From Daucus carota subsp. sativus (taxonomy: Eukaryota; Streptophyta; Magnoliopsida; Apiales; Apiaceae), in NCBI RefSeq assembly GCF_001625215.2, contig NC_030383.2, positions 3,112,779 to 3,176,778 on the forward strand: DNA of 64,000 nt. The letters run 5' to 3'. Shown piece by piece: positions 55,501 to 64,000 of the stretch. Below the pieces are notes generated by a model. That model made no database searches and was not told the DNA's origin. It saw only the letters and a list, made by a program, of their open reading frames with translations. The stretch's first letter is position 1, and each line of letters opens with the position of its first letter. The translations under genes were made by a program, and so were the position numbers.

Positions 55501-57893
55501 AACAAAAGGGTACGTACAACATCGAGAAGATGTCGGTTTTTTCTTTCAGCTATCCCATTTTGTTGGGGAGTTGAAGGACAAGACCTTTGAGATATAATGC
55601 CATTGGCTTGCAAATACTCTTGAAACAAATGAGACATATATTCACCCCCATTATCAGACCGAAGAATTTTAATTTTAGTATCAAATTGGGTTTGAATGTA
55701 GGCATGAAAGATCTTGAAGGTGGAGAGTACTTCAGATTTGGAACGAAGCAAATATATCCACGTGAAACGACTATAATCGTCAATAAACGTGACAAAGTAC
55801 TTATACTTAGCATGAGACACAACTGGTGACATACCCCAAACATCACTATGTATTAAATCAAAAGGTTGAGTTACATAAGATGTATGAATGGGAAATGGTA
55901 AAGTTTTACTTTTTCCAAGTTTGCACGAATTGCAATCGAATTGGACAGAACTAAGAGAAGAAAACTTTTTATTGCCAAGTACACCAGATTTCAACAAAAC
56001 ACGAAGAACATCATTATTAGGGTGTCCTAGACGCTTATGCCATGCATGGTAATCAATACGGGCAGAATTACAAGAAACAATAGGAAGCGAGTGACATGGC
56101 GAAGGAAATTGGATAGGAAAGAGACGTTCAACTTTAGGCCCCCTCGTGATCACCCTCCCTGACTGCTGATCCTGCACAACACAACCAGATTTTGAAAATG
56201 TCACTTTGCAATTATTTTCTACCAATTGACCGACAGAAATGAGATTAGTGGTAAGGGTAGGAGAGACAAAGACATCGGTCAGAGAGGAAGAAATATCACC
56301 AGTTTCTGTAATAGGTAAATGACTTCCATCTGCCGTACCGATTTCAAGATTTCCACAATATTTATTTATATTTGTAAGAAAATCAGCATTATTTGTCATA
56401 TGATTAGAAGCTGCAGAATCAAAGTACCAAGTAGGTGTTTTGAGGGCAGATTTACCAGAAATTCCCAAAGTAGAAAATGCCGAAATGATCATTTGCTGAA
56501 TCATTTCAGGTGTCACAGGTTGAACAGGAGCAGTAGCATTTCGTGTTGTACCGCCTGTACTTGAGGATTCAACCAAGGTTGTGTAGGCTGTCTCAGATTT
56601 CTTTGGTGGACGAGTAGGACATTCCTTGATTATATGTCCATCTTTCTTACAATAATTGCAAAACTTTTTAGAACAGTCTGAAGCATAATGTCCAAAACCT
56701 TTGCAAGAGAAACATTGAACATTACGCATATCTCTGCCTCTTGGCTTACCTTGTGTTGCATACGCCACATGAACTAACTCAGATTTCTCTTCTTTCATCG
56801 TGTCTTGAGTGAGAAGACGTTGTTCCTCCCGAAGCAGATCATTGAGACATGTATCCAAAGAAGGAAGAGGATCTCGATTCATAAGATTTGACCTAGTAGC
56901 TTCAAACTCAGATCGCAATTTCATAAGAAATTGATCTCTTTTAGTAGTTTCATGTACATTCTGAACTGACTTGAGGCCTTCAGCAGGTACAGAAGCATAG
57001 ACAATATCAGCATATTCAACCCATAGATTCATGAAGTGTGAATAAAAATCAGAAATTGAAAGACCATCTTGTTGAAGTTTGCCTATGTCATGTTCTAGTT
57101 GAAAGCGACGAGCAGTGTTTTGCTGACTATATATCTTTTTGAGATAAGCCCACATCTCAGCTGAAGTCTTAAAAGGCCTTAGGTTCAATATAATGTTGGG
57201 ATCAACGGATCCGAGCAGCCAACCCATGATTTGTGCATCTTTAGTTTCCCACTTAGCATATTCAGCCTTGTCTTTTTCTTTGTCAGGAGCAATAGTGGTG
57301 CCACTAACATAACCCCATAAATCCTTACCTTTGACAAAGATCTGAAAGTGAAATGACCATGCTGAATAATTTTTGCCGTTTAGGCGAACCAAGAGAGTAT
57401 CATACTTATCGAGAGACATGATTCTGAGGGAATGATCAAGAGTAACTAGGAACAAGAATCTTTATCAAGATACAAGAACGATGAAAAAGAATTGATCAGA
57501 AACAAAAGGCAAATCAGAACTGTAGCTCTGATACCATGACAAGAATATTGGAAGGGAAAAAGTGTCCTTTCCATTGCTGGAGAGTCCTCATTATATAACA
57601 ATAATACAAGCTGAATTTTCTCCTGATATCCAGCTAATTAGCAGATTTTCAGCCTTTACAACAGTTGTTATAGTCTAAATATGGAATGTAACTATTTACA
57701 ATGACACCAAATCTGCTTATACAGCTAATATATCTAATATCTAATTAGGACTGCTAATACATTTGACAGTATGTAAAATTATGAGTCAAGCATCCTACAT
57801 ACTCTTCCTTTAGCTAGTTTTGTCTTGCTATAATTATTTCTACTGTTTGTTTTCTTCTTGTTAACAACAATATTTCAAATTCGCATTTGCAGG
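46537..57893 (+). CDS. Coiled-coil protein with C-terminal HTH-like plant domain (772 aa)
   Basis: Exons: 46537-46632, 47308-47523, 47606-47704, 47801-47856, 48614-48725, 49099-49278, 49525-49779, 50422-50631, 50703-50903, 51002-51124, 51240-51527, 51620-51718, 51801-52150, 52251-52283, then the last base of the stop at 57893. All junctions are GT-AG and phases agree. Residues 33-253 are heptad-like and Glu/Gln/Lys-rich (HTVVKQREELQRIE, ELEREIENKERELHAI), predicting coiled coil. Residues 340-610 are Ser/Pro-rich. About 590-690 (LLRCIVRTIPLNGRIRISST, LHWHDYKKSYGKLDDFV, LFVIEGDYIQLREGAQ) looks like a small winged-helix-like domain, which I associate with DUF7725-type plant proteins, unverified. 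The C-terminus is Gly/Arg-rich (QVRGSVQGRGNANY, SKTRR). Possible RNA or DNA binding is inference. The last intron holds a Copia element. Confidence 0.9.
48066..48290. repeat. Diverged direct repeat and (TG)n in an intron
   Basis: CTTTGCGCxTxxGCTCC and TGCGTTGCGTGTTTAAT(A/G)ACAT occur near 48070-48126 and 48240-48290 with an AC/TG microsatellite between. Intronic; no gene. Confidence 0.6.
48789..49092. repeat. 152-bp tandem duplication in an intron
   Basis: Two units starting ACTTGGTTAGCGGTTTGCGG (48789 and 48941) with a handful of changes. They lie in intron 5 of the coiled-coil gene, directly before exon 6. Confidence 0.9.
53002..53233 (-). repeat. Copia LTR (3' LTR of the minus-strand element)
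   Basis: 232 bp; on the minus strand it begins TGTCAAATG and ends AATATTCTTGTCA. Matches 57537-57768 with no difference seen. Confidence 0.95.
53241..57455 (-). CDS. Copia gag-pol polyprotein (1404 aa)
   Basis: One frame encodes all retrotransposon functions in Copia order. Gag comes first (about 13-240, with LNGKNYSAW near the start). Two zinc knuckles follow (CFSCKGFGHYASDC about 248-261; CNYCKKDGHIIKEC about 266-279). Aspartic protease is at FDSAAS (345-350). The pre-integrase zinc domain is at WHKRLGHPN (about 472). The integrase core has D538 (HSDVW), D601 (RSDNGG) and E637. Reverse transcriptase has LVYVDD at 1085-1089. RNase H has AYSDADW (about 1247) and STEAEY (about 1290). The protease reads DSAAS where DSGAS is commonest. 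A second in-frame ATG 12 codons in (57419, MSLDKYD) is the more likely start. No stop or frameshift interrupts it. Confidence 0.95.
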   Translation of the reverse strand: MFLVTLDHSLRIMSLDKYDTLLVRLNGKNYSAWSFHFQIFVKGKDLWGYVSGTTIAPDKEKDKAEYAKWETKDAQIMGWLLGSVDPNIILNLRPFKTSAEMWAYLKKIYSQQNTARRFQLEHDIGKLQQDGLSISDFYSHFMNLWVEYADIVYASVPAEGLKSVQNVHETTKRDQFLMKLRSEFEATRSNLMNRDPLPSLDTCLNDLLREEQRLLTQDTMKEEKSELVHVAYATQGKPRGRDMRNVQCFSCKGFGHYASDCSKKFCNYCKKDGHIIKECPTRPPKKSETAYTTLVESSSTGGTTRNATAPVQPVTPEMIQQMIISAFSTLGISGKSALKTPTWYFDSAASNHMTNNADFLTNINKYCGNLEIGTADGSHLPITETGDISSSLTDVFVSPTLTTNLISVGQLVENNCKVTFSKSGCVVQDQQSGRVITRGPKVERLFPIQFPSPCHSLPIVSCNSARIDYHAWHKRLGHPNNDVLRVLLKSGVLGNKKFSSLSSVQFDCNSCKLGKSKTLPFPIHTSYVTQPFDLIHSDVWGMSPVVSHAKYKYFVTFIDDYSRFTWIYLLRSKSEVLSTFKIFHAYIQTQFDTKIKILRSDNGGEYMSHLFQEYLQANGIISQRSCPSTPQQNGIAERKNRHLLDVVRTLLLESFVPSRFWCEALSTAVYLINRLPSPSLNHVSPFTRLFGRIPDYSGLRNFGCVCYVHLPPHERTKLTAQSNKCAFLGYALHQKGFLCYDPTIRRTRVSRNVIFLENQPFFSTYNDHHSPTFSVVPLYTDPLSTQVTSESEHLSPKPLLVYQRRTKVMLNQNTIAETPTSDPLPATPPSHTDSFVADHVQASPPPRNDSLAADPVQAAAPATRRHSTRVSQPPDRYGFPNPVSLTTTVSTIPIPKSYKQAMKHECWREAIETELLALEENQTWDVVERPQSAKPLGSKFVFSVKLNPDGSVERYKARLVVLGNRQEYGIDYEETFAPVAKMTTVRTILALAASQSWKLSQMDVKNAFLHGDLKEEVYITLPNGMPISTNHVCKLKRSLYGLKQAPRIWFEKFKSTLLGFSYTQSKFDSSLFLKKTSTGIVVLLVYVDDILVTGSDIQAIDHLKNLLNSTFKMKDLGQLHYFLGLEVHYRPKGIFLNQQKYIQDLVELARLKGSNSVETPMEINVKYSREEGELLSDPTLYRKLVGSLIYLTITRPDISYAVHIVSKFMQCPRHFHLSAVKRIIRYILGTPSRGLFFPATSSLELQAYSDADWAGCPDTRKSITGWCTFLGNALISWKCKKQNRVSKSSTEAEYRAMSAACSEIIWLRGLLAELGFSQAHPTPLHADNTSAIQIAANPVYHERTKHIEVDCHSIREAYDHLVITLPHISTTLQVADIFTKSMPRHRHNFLVGKLMLEDLPAASI
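57520..57536 (-). other. Copia primer-binding site
   Basis: TGGTATCAGAGCTACAG on the minus strand, directly after the 5' LTR; complementary in style to the 3' end of initiator-Met tRNA. Confidence 0.9.
57537..57768 (-). repeat. Copia LTR (5' LTR of the minus-strand element)
   Basis: 232 bp, matching 53002-53233, followed on the plus strand by the GTATG target duplication. Confidence 0.95.
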
Positions 57894-58540
57894 ATGTTGG
57901 AAGATGCTTGATCACTGTAGCAATACTCTGTTCAGCTACTGCAAATGATGTATTTTGTTGACGGGATCATATATTTTGCGTTACATAGAAAAAACTTACA
58001 AAGCCATCTTGAGCTTAGGTTTTCATGGGAGAACCAATTTTTACTATTTTGATACTCAAAATGTGTACATCCAATTGGTTTATAGATGCAGACTTTGAAC
58101 ATGCGCTCGTTATGGTTCCCATTGTTATTTGCGTTTTTAAACTGGATCAACACAGGATTTTTTTTTCAAAAAAGCAAGCTACTTATATCTGATGCCGGGA
58201 TGAAATGCAGCGCCTTTTGGTGCTCTGCAAATGTTTGCTTTGCTATAAATATTTATTTGTTTTGTTGATATTGAAATTTTGGTAGCAAGAGTTGCTCTAC
58301 AAGACCCTTACATGGAACTATGCATTTCATGTAATGGCTGCCTTGTAGTCATAGAAATTAACTTGTGAACTCAGGTTCTTGATAAGTTGAAGTGATGAAT
58401 TACCAGCAGTAGAAGAATTTATAATGCTAAGAAGCATCTTGAGTTCAGGTATGTATAGCATTGTAATCCATATGATGATTGATGAGTCCGGGTATGTATA
58501 ACATTGTAATCTATATGATGTAACTGTTCCTGTACATTGA
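57893..58540 (+). other. Probable 3' UTR exon of the coiled-coil gene
   Basis: The acceptor CGCATTTGCAG at 57882-57892 pairs with the consensus donor GTAAGT at 52284. The first base completes the stop codon; the rest is noncoding. A direct repeat with GGTATGTATA(G/A)CATTGTAAT lies at 58449-58512. The polyadenylation site was not located. Confidence 0.65.
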
Positions 58541-58980
58541 TACTCCCTCTTTCTAACTTATTTTTATATAGATTTTTATATTGTCTGACACGTATTTTAA
58601 GACTTTTGTGAAATACATTATTATTATTTATTATATAAAATTTTGCTTTTAAATAGAAGTTTAAACATTAAATTTTTATTTAGAAGAAAAGAGTTTTTTA
58701 AATCAATTTATGTTACTATAATTTGTAAGAGTTTTAGAATGTGTGCTGAGCTAATGTTTTATTTAATTTTATACGTATTTTTTCAACTGCTCGACATGTA
58801 TTTCAATATTTTTTATAAAATATAGTTATTTAACTTATTTTTAAGATTTTTTTTGAATAAAAATTTAACATTCAAATTTTTATTCAAAAAATAAATAAAT
58901 TATACAACTATATTTTAGACGGGTATTAAAGTGCGTGTGTGGACGGAGGGAGTGAAGTGCGTGTGTGGACGAGGGAGTGG
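58541..58980. mobile_element. CTCCCTC-ended MITE
   Basis: It starts TACTCCCTCTTTCTAAC and ends GGACGGAGGGAGT (58957), with the end GTGCGTGTGTGGACG.AGGGAGT repeated once more to 58979. AT-rich interior with internal repeats. Stowaway-like ends, though longer than typical. Confidence 0.65.
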
Positions 58981-58984
58981 CTTA

Positions 58985-59635
58985 AGGATACTGATTTTGC
59001 AACTTAGAAGGTGACCATATTCTTCAACCTTAAAGTACCTGACAAATATCTGACAGCCTTGTCTTCCCTAAATGGGCCAACACTTGAATCTAGTTTAACT
59101 CATAGGTCAAGATTCAATGTGTGTCGCTTTTGTTGAACAATCTTTTGTAGAAAATCAATCAAACTAGTTTGTCACTCGTTACTTCAAAATATTTTCTTCT
59201 TAATGTAGTCGAGAAATTGCTTTGTTTATTTCTTGGTACCACCAAAGTGATTTAGTAGCAGACACCTCCTTAAAAGAGAGGTTCAATTTTCCAATACAGA
59301 TTCTGCATAATTTGTAGCCAAGTTGAAAGTACCAGCTGAGCTAAGACTGCTGGATAGGAAGTAAGTTCTCTTCACTTCTTTCTTTAAAGCATGTTTCAAT
59401 AAACACCAAGGTGTTCAGTATGCTACTAGTACCATCTCGGTGGACTATGATTGCTAACCTCAACTGAAAAAACCCATATGGAACTGACTTCTTTACATTC
59501 TAACAAAGCATGTTTTCAATAAGCACCAATGCAGAAGTGTTCAGAATGCTACTAGTACCATCTAGATGATTGTTGTGACCTTACTGTAAAATGTAACATA
59601 GACAAATAGTGCCTTTGCAATTAGGCATCATCTGG
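58985..59635. other. Intergenic spacer between convergent genes
   Basis: No gene seen. AAGCA(T/C)G...TTTCAATAA(A/G)CACCAA and TGCTACTAGTACCATCT recur near 59390-59435 and 59510-59563, a short diverged duplication. Confidence 0.55.
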
Positions 59636-59641
59636 GACTGA

Positions 59642-62600
59642 CTATTCTCTGTTACCGCGTCCAGGAGCATATTTTCTTTGTCCATCACCAGAAGCAGACT
59701 CCGGGGAATCTTTCTTGATCCCTCGTCCATCCATCAAGCTGCCTGAAGTTCCCAGCCCATGCTGCAGCATCGGATTCATACCATGCATCCCATTGTTTGC
59801 GCCAGCTCTAATCGCCATTTGGCCATATATTTGCTGCTGCTGCTGCTGGAAATGGAGCAACTGTTGCTGCTGTTGCTGCAGCTGATCTTGTGATCTGGGG
59901 GCATTAGCTTTGGGCGCCTTCGAAACACCTTGGCCACCATGTTGCTGCTGCGCCATTGCACCTTGAGGTGACTGCTGCGTCATTGCACCTTGAGGTGGCT
60001 GCTGCGTCATTGCACCTTGAGGTGGCTGCTGCATCATTGAACCTTGAGGTGGCTGCTGCAGCATTGGACCTTGAGGTGGCTGCATGTAGTTTCCTTGTTG
60101 AGCAATAGAGTTTGGTGGCCCCTACAACAGCAAAACTTGAATCATCAGATGTTGTAATACTATAGTTGGTTTTAAGATGACATAGTATAAGCAAAATACC
60201 TGTGGAGGGCCAGAGGGCGGTGGTTGGGCATCTGCAATTGCAGCCAAGTTCATCAGATTCTTCTGAAGCACTGCTTGCAATCTAAAAAAAGGGGTTATTA
60301 ATTAGTTAGACTAGTAAAAAACTGGGATGCATACTTTGCTTAAAACTGATTTTCCTCAAGAGGAAGACACACTGAGAAATGAAAAATAAAGTTGGGAAGT
60401 TTCTGAACAAACAAACATGGTTTTTCAAGAAGGGTAGCGGTCCACAGCAATCGGTTGCTGTGGAGCGCTTAACCAACACCTAGATTCTGGGCCGTTGGAT
60501 GCATATCCAGCGGCCAGGATGTGGGGTGTTGGTTAACCAGTCCCTGGCAGCCGTATGCCAGGGACCTGGTCCCTTTCAAGAAATACAACACAAACTTTAG
60601 TTTGAGCATTGCTTGGTGAAAAAATAGAAGTTTCACTACTAAGGTTCTGAATGCATAGATACTGTTAAGGCTTAATATTGGATTTATAACTAGGATAAAT
60701 TGTATAAAGCTTTAATGGATCCGTAAGATTTTTGTGAGTAATGAGCTTCAAGGATTTACTTCAAGAGTGTTGGATTCAGGGATCCCTTCTCAACTTGCCT
60801 CTGTAACCCACTTACAAAGATCAAGCCCAAGTGGTTCTAGTTCAGGTAGATCACCCACCTAGCCCTCTAATTTGAAGTATGATTCATAGTGATAAGATTG
60901 AATCTTGTATATAGGTAGCAGTAAAGTATTTCAATAATTATGTAGCAAGCAACAGCAGGTGTCCCTGCTGCTTTTCTGTTTTGGGTCTTAAACATTTCTT
61001 TTGGGAATCAGGGTTAGGCCTTTCTACCCTAAGGTGGGTAAAACACCTTTCAGGGCTAGGCTTCCTTAGCCTATTATCTAGGAATCGGAATTTTAGGCCT
61101 CCCTAGACAAGGTGGGTAAAATACCTTCTAGCGCTAGGCACCTTTAGCCATCTACCAGTTATGAAATTCTCCAGAGTCCTTTTTTCTGTTCAATTCAGAG
61201 TATGGTGTGGGAGACTTGGAAAAGAAAGGATTTCAATAGACTCACCATGGCCACGTCATCTTAGCTTGGTACATCCATGAGAAGTGGACTGTGACCTGGT
61301 TGTGATGTAATTGTATACCTTAGAGTGGGGGAACATTTAAGTGTGATTTCTGAACCAGGAAAAACAGGCGTTTAACTTTCAAACACCCAATAAACACTAA
61401 ACTGAAATTATATACCATTAAGATTTGGACGGCACCAAAATAAGTCTAACTTCAGCCAGAAAAATTTCACAAGATCGATATTACATAGTAAATTTTCTTA
61501 AAACAACTCTTCCGTATATCTTGACACATTATCAAGAACAAATTAGGAGCCTGAAGATGTGTGGCTCTATTACCAACACAAAACAAAATGTGGGCTCCAA
61601 GTATTCATCACCATTGAATAAGAGTCCATCAACCCACTGCCAGATTAAGAAACATTACTATTATGATCACTTATAATCTTAAGACCTCGATAATGCTAAA
61701 TGTTCCTAACTTCCTATAAAACTCTACTATGGGCCAAGAGAGCAAAGGAATGCTCTTTTGTGATCACCAATTATCAACAGAATCTACAAGCATATGCAGG
61801 TGACAGTAGAGTATATAGCAGCAAAGGATGAAGAATGACCAGGATATAAAGTATGTGGGCCAGAATTAAATCAAACTAGGCTGTTGCAACTGTTACAAGT
61901 ATTATAACATGGATAGATAAGAAGATTCACTATAGCAGCACCGGATAAGGCTGTAAGGTTCAACTACTAAATTTGTGTGATTTTAGGAGAGTGCAAAAAC
62001 ATGCAAAAAGTTTATCTATTGCCATGTCTGAAGGAAGCATGGACATATATGAATGCAAATCACATCCAGCCTAGTCTGAGTGACTTAGTTTTGACAGCTA
62101 AACTCAAGAAAACTCAGCATATGCTAAACCCGACATATCAAAGTTTGTTATTTGCAAAATTTTGGCTAGAAATGAATATCTCGCAACAACGTAAAAGGTA
62201 CATAACACAACTCATGTGCGGCACAGTTAGAAAGATAAAAGATTGTTCGACTGTAAAACTTACTGGTTGCATTCTGCAACTTTCCCTTGATTTTGATGTT
62301 CAAGTATCGCCAGTATCAAGTTTTTGTTTTCCTCCAAATACTGCACCATGAATAGGGGGCATTACGATTAATGAACAGATCACAAAAAACCTAGAACATA
62401 AAATTTCCAGAGCTCAAGATTATTATTTTAAATCCATGCTACCTGCTAGTTGTAAATTTAATCACTTTCGGTTTGTTAAAGGGAAACCGTATCCAAACCT
62501 TGGCAGTGGGTGTTTATGAGTATGATTTCATCAGATCAAATAACAGGAAGAAAAGGGACAAAAAAACAATCACAGTCTATTACTTTATTTATATCATCAT

Positions 62601-63943
62601 GACTTAGAAGTTGCAAAAGATATCTAACACTGAGATACCGTGAGATTATTTTTAACTTTTTGGTTCGATCAGAGTGAAGTCTACACTAACGCAAGGCCAA
62701 CTAAGCTTCCGCACAGGACACCAAAAGTTCTAGGGCTTATAGTTATAAAAATATCATATTTTATATAATTTAGAATACCAACAATTCGTTTCCCTGAAAA
62801 AATGATATAAATTAAGCTTAGGGCCTCACATTCAGTTGAGACAGCTGTAGAACAATATAGATTAGGTAAAAGTCTTACAATTTAAACTAAGCTTAGGGCC
62901 TCAAATTCAGTTGAGGCAGCTGTGAAACCAAGAAATTGTACTTAAAGCCAACAGGATTTTCTTTGCTGTGATGCCGCAGTCTAAAAATTTTAAATTTATC
63001 ATGTATTGTATACACATGCATATAAATTCAGAAGCATACTTACAGACGGCTAGTCATAAATGATACACTATAACAGAAGAGTTCATAATACGTAAATGAA
63101 TTGAGAAGAGAGGAGTCAGTAGCAAGCAGTATTAAAAGGAGCTGCCAGCCAGAGCAGAAAACAAAATCAAGGGTGCAGTCAGTAACTTGACCAGAGCTCT
63201 GGTAGGTTGGAATAAAAAAAATATTGATTTTTTCATTGTCCCTTCACATAATATAAGAATTGATTATGTGCAGTAATGACATTTAGGTGCCTTCCTTCAC
63301 TGGTTTGACACTGTTCTAAGCAGTTACTCGTATAAATTTGCGGAAGGCGCTGGCCCAGCCAATTCAATTTTAGCAGGCGGAACTACTGCCAAGTACCATT
63401 CTTTAAATTTAACCCGACTAAAGGCTCAATAATCAATATAGACTTAAAATACGCCCTATGCTTTCAAAACCGACTTGCTTTACTGTCAAACCCAAACAAT
63501 CTAAAACAAGCAACTACTTAAACTCAAGTAGATAACTGTTCCGACAATTGTATTTTACTAAAACCTCCCTCAGACAGTTCCACTTGAAAATCCCAAATCT
63601 TTCCTCACGCCATTATTATACCTTCAATTTCCAACTCCAATACCAACTGATTCAAACAACCATCATTTCTATACTCTAAATCAAGAACTAACAACAAATC
63701 TTTAAACTTGTAAATCTATACACATTCTTAAACACCACAAACTAATCCAAATTAAAAAAGATCAAAACTTTACAAAGCTCCAAACCATTTACAAAGATCA
63801 ATTAATCAAACATATATACATGTGTGTGTGTGTGTGTGAATTGAGAGAAAAGGGGTGGAGGGTACCTTCTGAATCTGCTCAGTGGTGACCAAGTTAGAAG
63901 GTGAAGGAGCAGATTTCATTGCAGATGGCTGCTGCTGCTGCAT
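59642..63943 (-). CDS. GRF-interacting factor (GIF/SSXT)-like gene, one exon not found
   Basis: GIFs are transcriptional co-activators that bind GRF factors through an SNH/SSXT domain and recruit SWI/SNF. The start MQQQQPSAMKSAPSPSNLVTTEQIQK is exon 63943-63866 (phase 0, donor GTACC). Exon 60281-60200 gives LQAVLQKNLMNLAAIADAQPPPSGPPQ, the second half of the SNH domain, and exon 60121-59642 gives the Gln-rich tail with five to six QQPPQG(A/S)M repeats, poly-Gln runs and the end YAPGRGNRE. The exon that should carry YLDENK...LI...NQ...KL.EC between them must be 3n+2 bases by phase, and I could not see it in the 3.6-kb interval. This is either a highly diverged or displaced exon or a damaged paralog. 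Subtype is closest to GIF2/GIF3 by the N-terminus. Confidence 0.75.
60432..60573. mobile_element. Small Mutator-like MITE in the GIF-like intron
   Basis: GGGTAGCGGTCC...GGACCTGGTCCC ends with a 9-bp duplication TTTCAAGAA at 60423-60431 and 60574-60582. 142 bp, GC-rich relative to its surroundings, containing two strong hairpins (CCACAGCAA...TTGCTGTGG; CCCTGGCA...TGCCAGGG). Confidence 0.85.
60990..61165. repeat. Diverged direct repeat in the GIF-like intron
   Basis: AAGGTGGGTAAAA(C/T)ACCTT(T/C)...GGGCTAGGC-type sequence occurs near 61030-61065 and again near 61108-61143. Noncoding. Confidence 0.55.
62813..62935. repeat. Direct repeat AAGCTTAGGGCCTCA in the GIF-like intron
   Basis: AAGCTTAGGGCCTCA(C/A)ATTCAGTTGAG(A/G)CAGCTGT is present at about 62815 and about 62889, separated by about 40 bp. 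Confidence 0.8.
63817..63838. repeat. (TG)n microsatellite next to GIF-like exon 1
   Basis: TGTGTGTGTG run in the intron just 3' (in gene sense) of the exon 1 donor. Confidence 0.9.
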
Positions 63944-64000
63944 ATCTGTATGTATATGTTGTAAGTAACAAGAATATAAAACCCTACTAGTCTAGTCTAC

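Larger units (their letters stand above)
53002..57768 (-). mobile_element. Intact Ty1/Copia retrotransposon, antisense in the last intron of the coiled-coil gene
   Basis: The 232-bp LTRs (53002-53233 and 57537-57768) appear identical base for base. GTATG is duplicated at 52997-53001 and 57769-57773. On the minus strand the primer-binding site TGGTATCAGAGCTACAG abuts the LTR (57536-57520), the initiator-Met tRNA type usual in Copia. The polypurine tract TTTGAGGGAGGG precedes the other LTR. One open frame spans the interior. All parts needed for transposition appear present, so it is young and possibly still competent. Confidence 0.96.

Noticed and set aside
61425..62351. Two plus-strand ORFs (83 and 124 codons) in the GIF-like intron
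   Set aside because: No domain on the plus strand; examined also for the missing GIF exon on minus and not found there.

Overview
This is plant nuclear DNA. It is AT-rich, with multi-exon genes carrying GT-AG introns, a nuclear tRNA-Leu, coiled-coil NLR resistance genes, a SAUR gene, a TBC RabGAP, a chloroplast-type aldo-keto reductase, a GRF-interacting-factor-like gene, and LTR retrotransposons, hAT, Mutator, Harbinger and Stowaway elements. The families point to a dicot, perhaps an asterid; the species cannot be fixed from the sequence alone.

Layout. 1-17.4 kb is a disturbed CC-NB-ARC-LRR (RPP8/RPP13-like) cluster. One copy (2478-5128) is broken by a 1-base deletion and a stop. Two small relics lie at 6.4-7.5 kb. 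A second copy (7994-16962) would encode about 874 aa but is cut in its LRR by a very young LTR element (10010-16348, 1861-bp LTRs, duplicated target GTACC, no visible gag-pol). A 3'-end block repeats at 1-1167 and 17017-17360, and the left copy also holds a piece of the TBC gene. 19.9-25.4 kb (minus) is a five-exon TBC RabGAP gene with an inverted copy of its exons 2-3 just downstream. 27.0-30.7 kb (minus) is an eight-exon aldo-keto reductase with a tRNA-Leu(UAG) about 80 bp upstream of its start codon. 33.5 kb holds a His-rich SAUR gene.

36.4-41.1 kb looks like the relic of a Mutator-like element of the Ulp1-carrying kind. A plus-strand transposase C-terminal tail with a zinc knuckle faces a minus-strand Ulp1-like peptidase remnant, and the space between and within them carries several arrays of a palindromic GTTGCAAC motif at roughly 12-bp period. 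42.1-46.2 kb is a transposon pile-up: Harbinger-type MITEs, then two hAT-type elements with perfect 8-bp target duplications, one with a further element nested inside.

46.5-57.9 kb (plus) is a 14-exon coding gene for a 772-aa coiled-coil protein whose stop codon is split by its last intron. That intron holds an intact antisense Copia element (53002-57768; identical-looking 232-bp LTRs, duplicated target GTATG, 1404-aa polyprotein). 59.6-63.9 kb (minus) is a GIF/SSXT-like gene in which the expected second exon could not be found.

The host genes do not form an operon or shared pathway. What links the window is transposon activity: the retroelements are recent, one destroys an NLR reading frame and the other lies silently in an intron.
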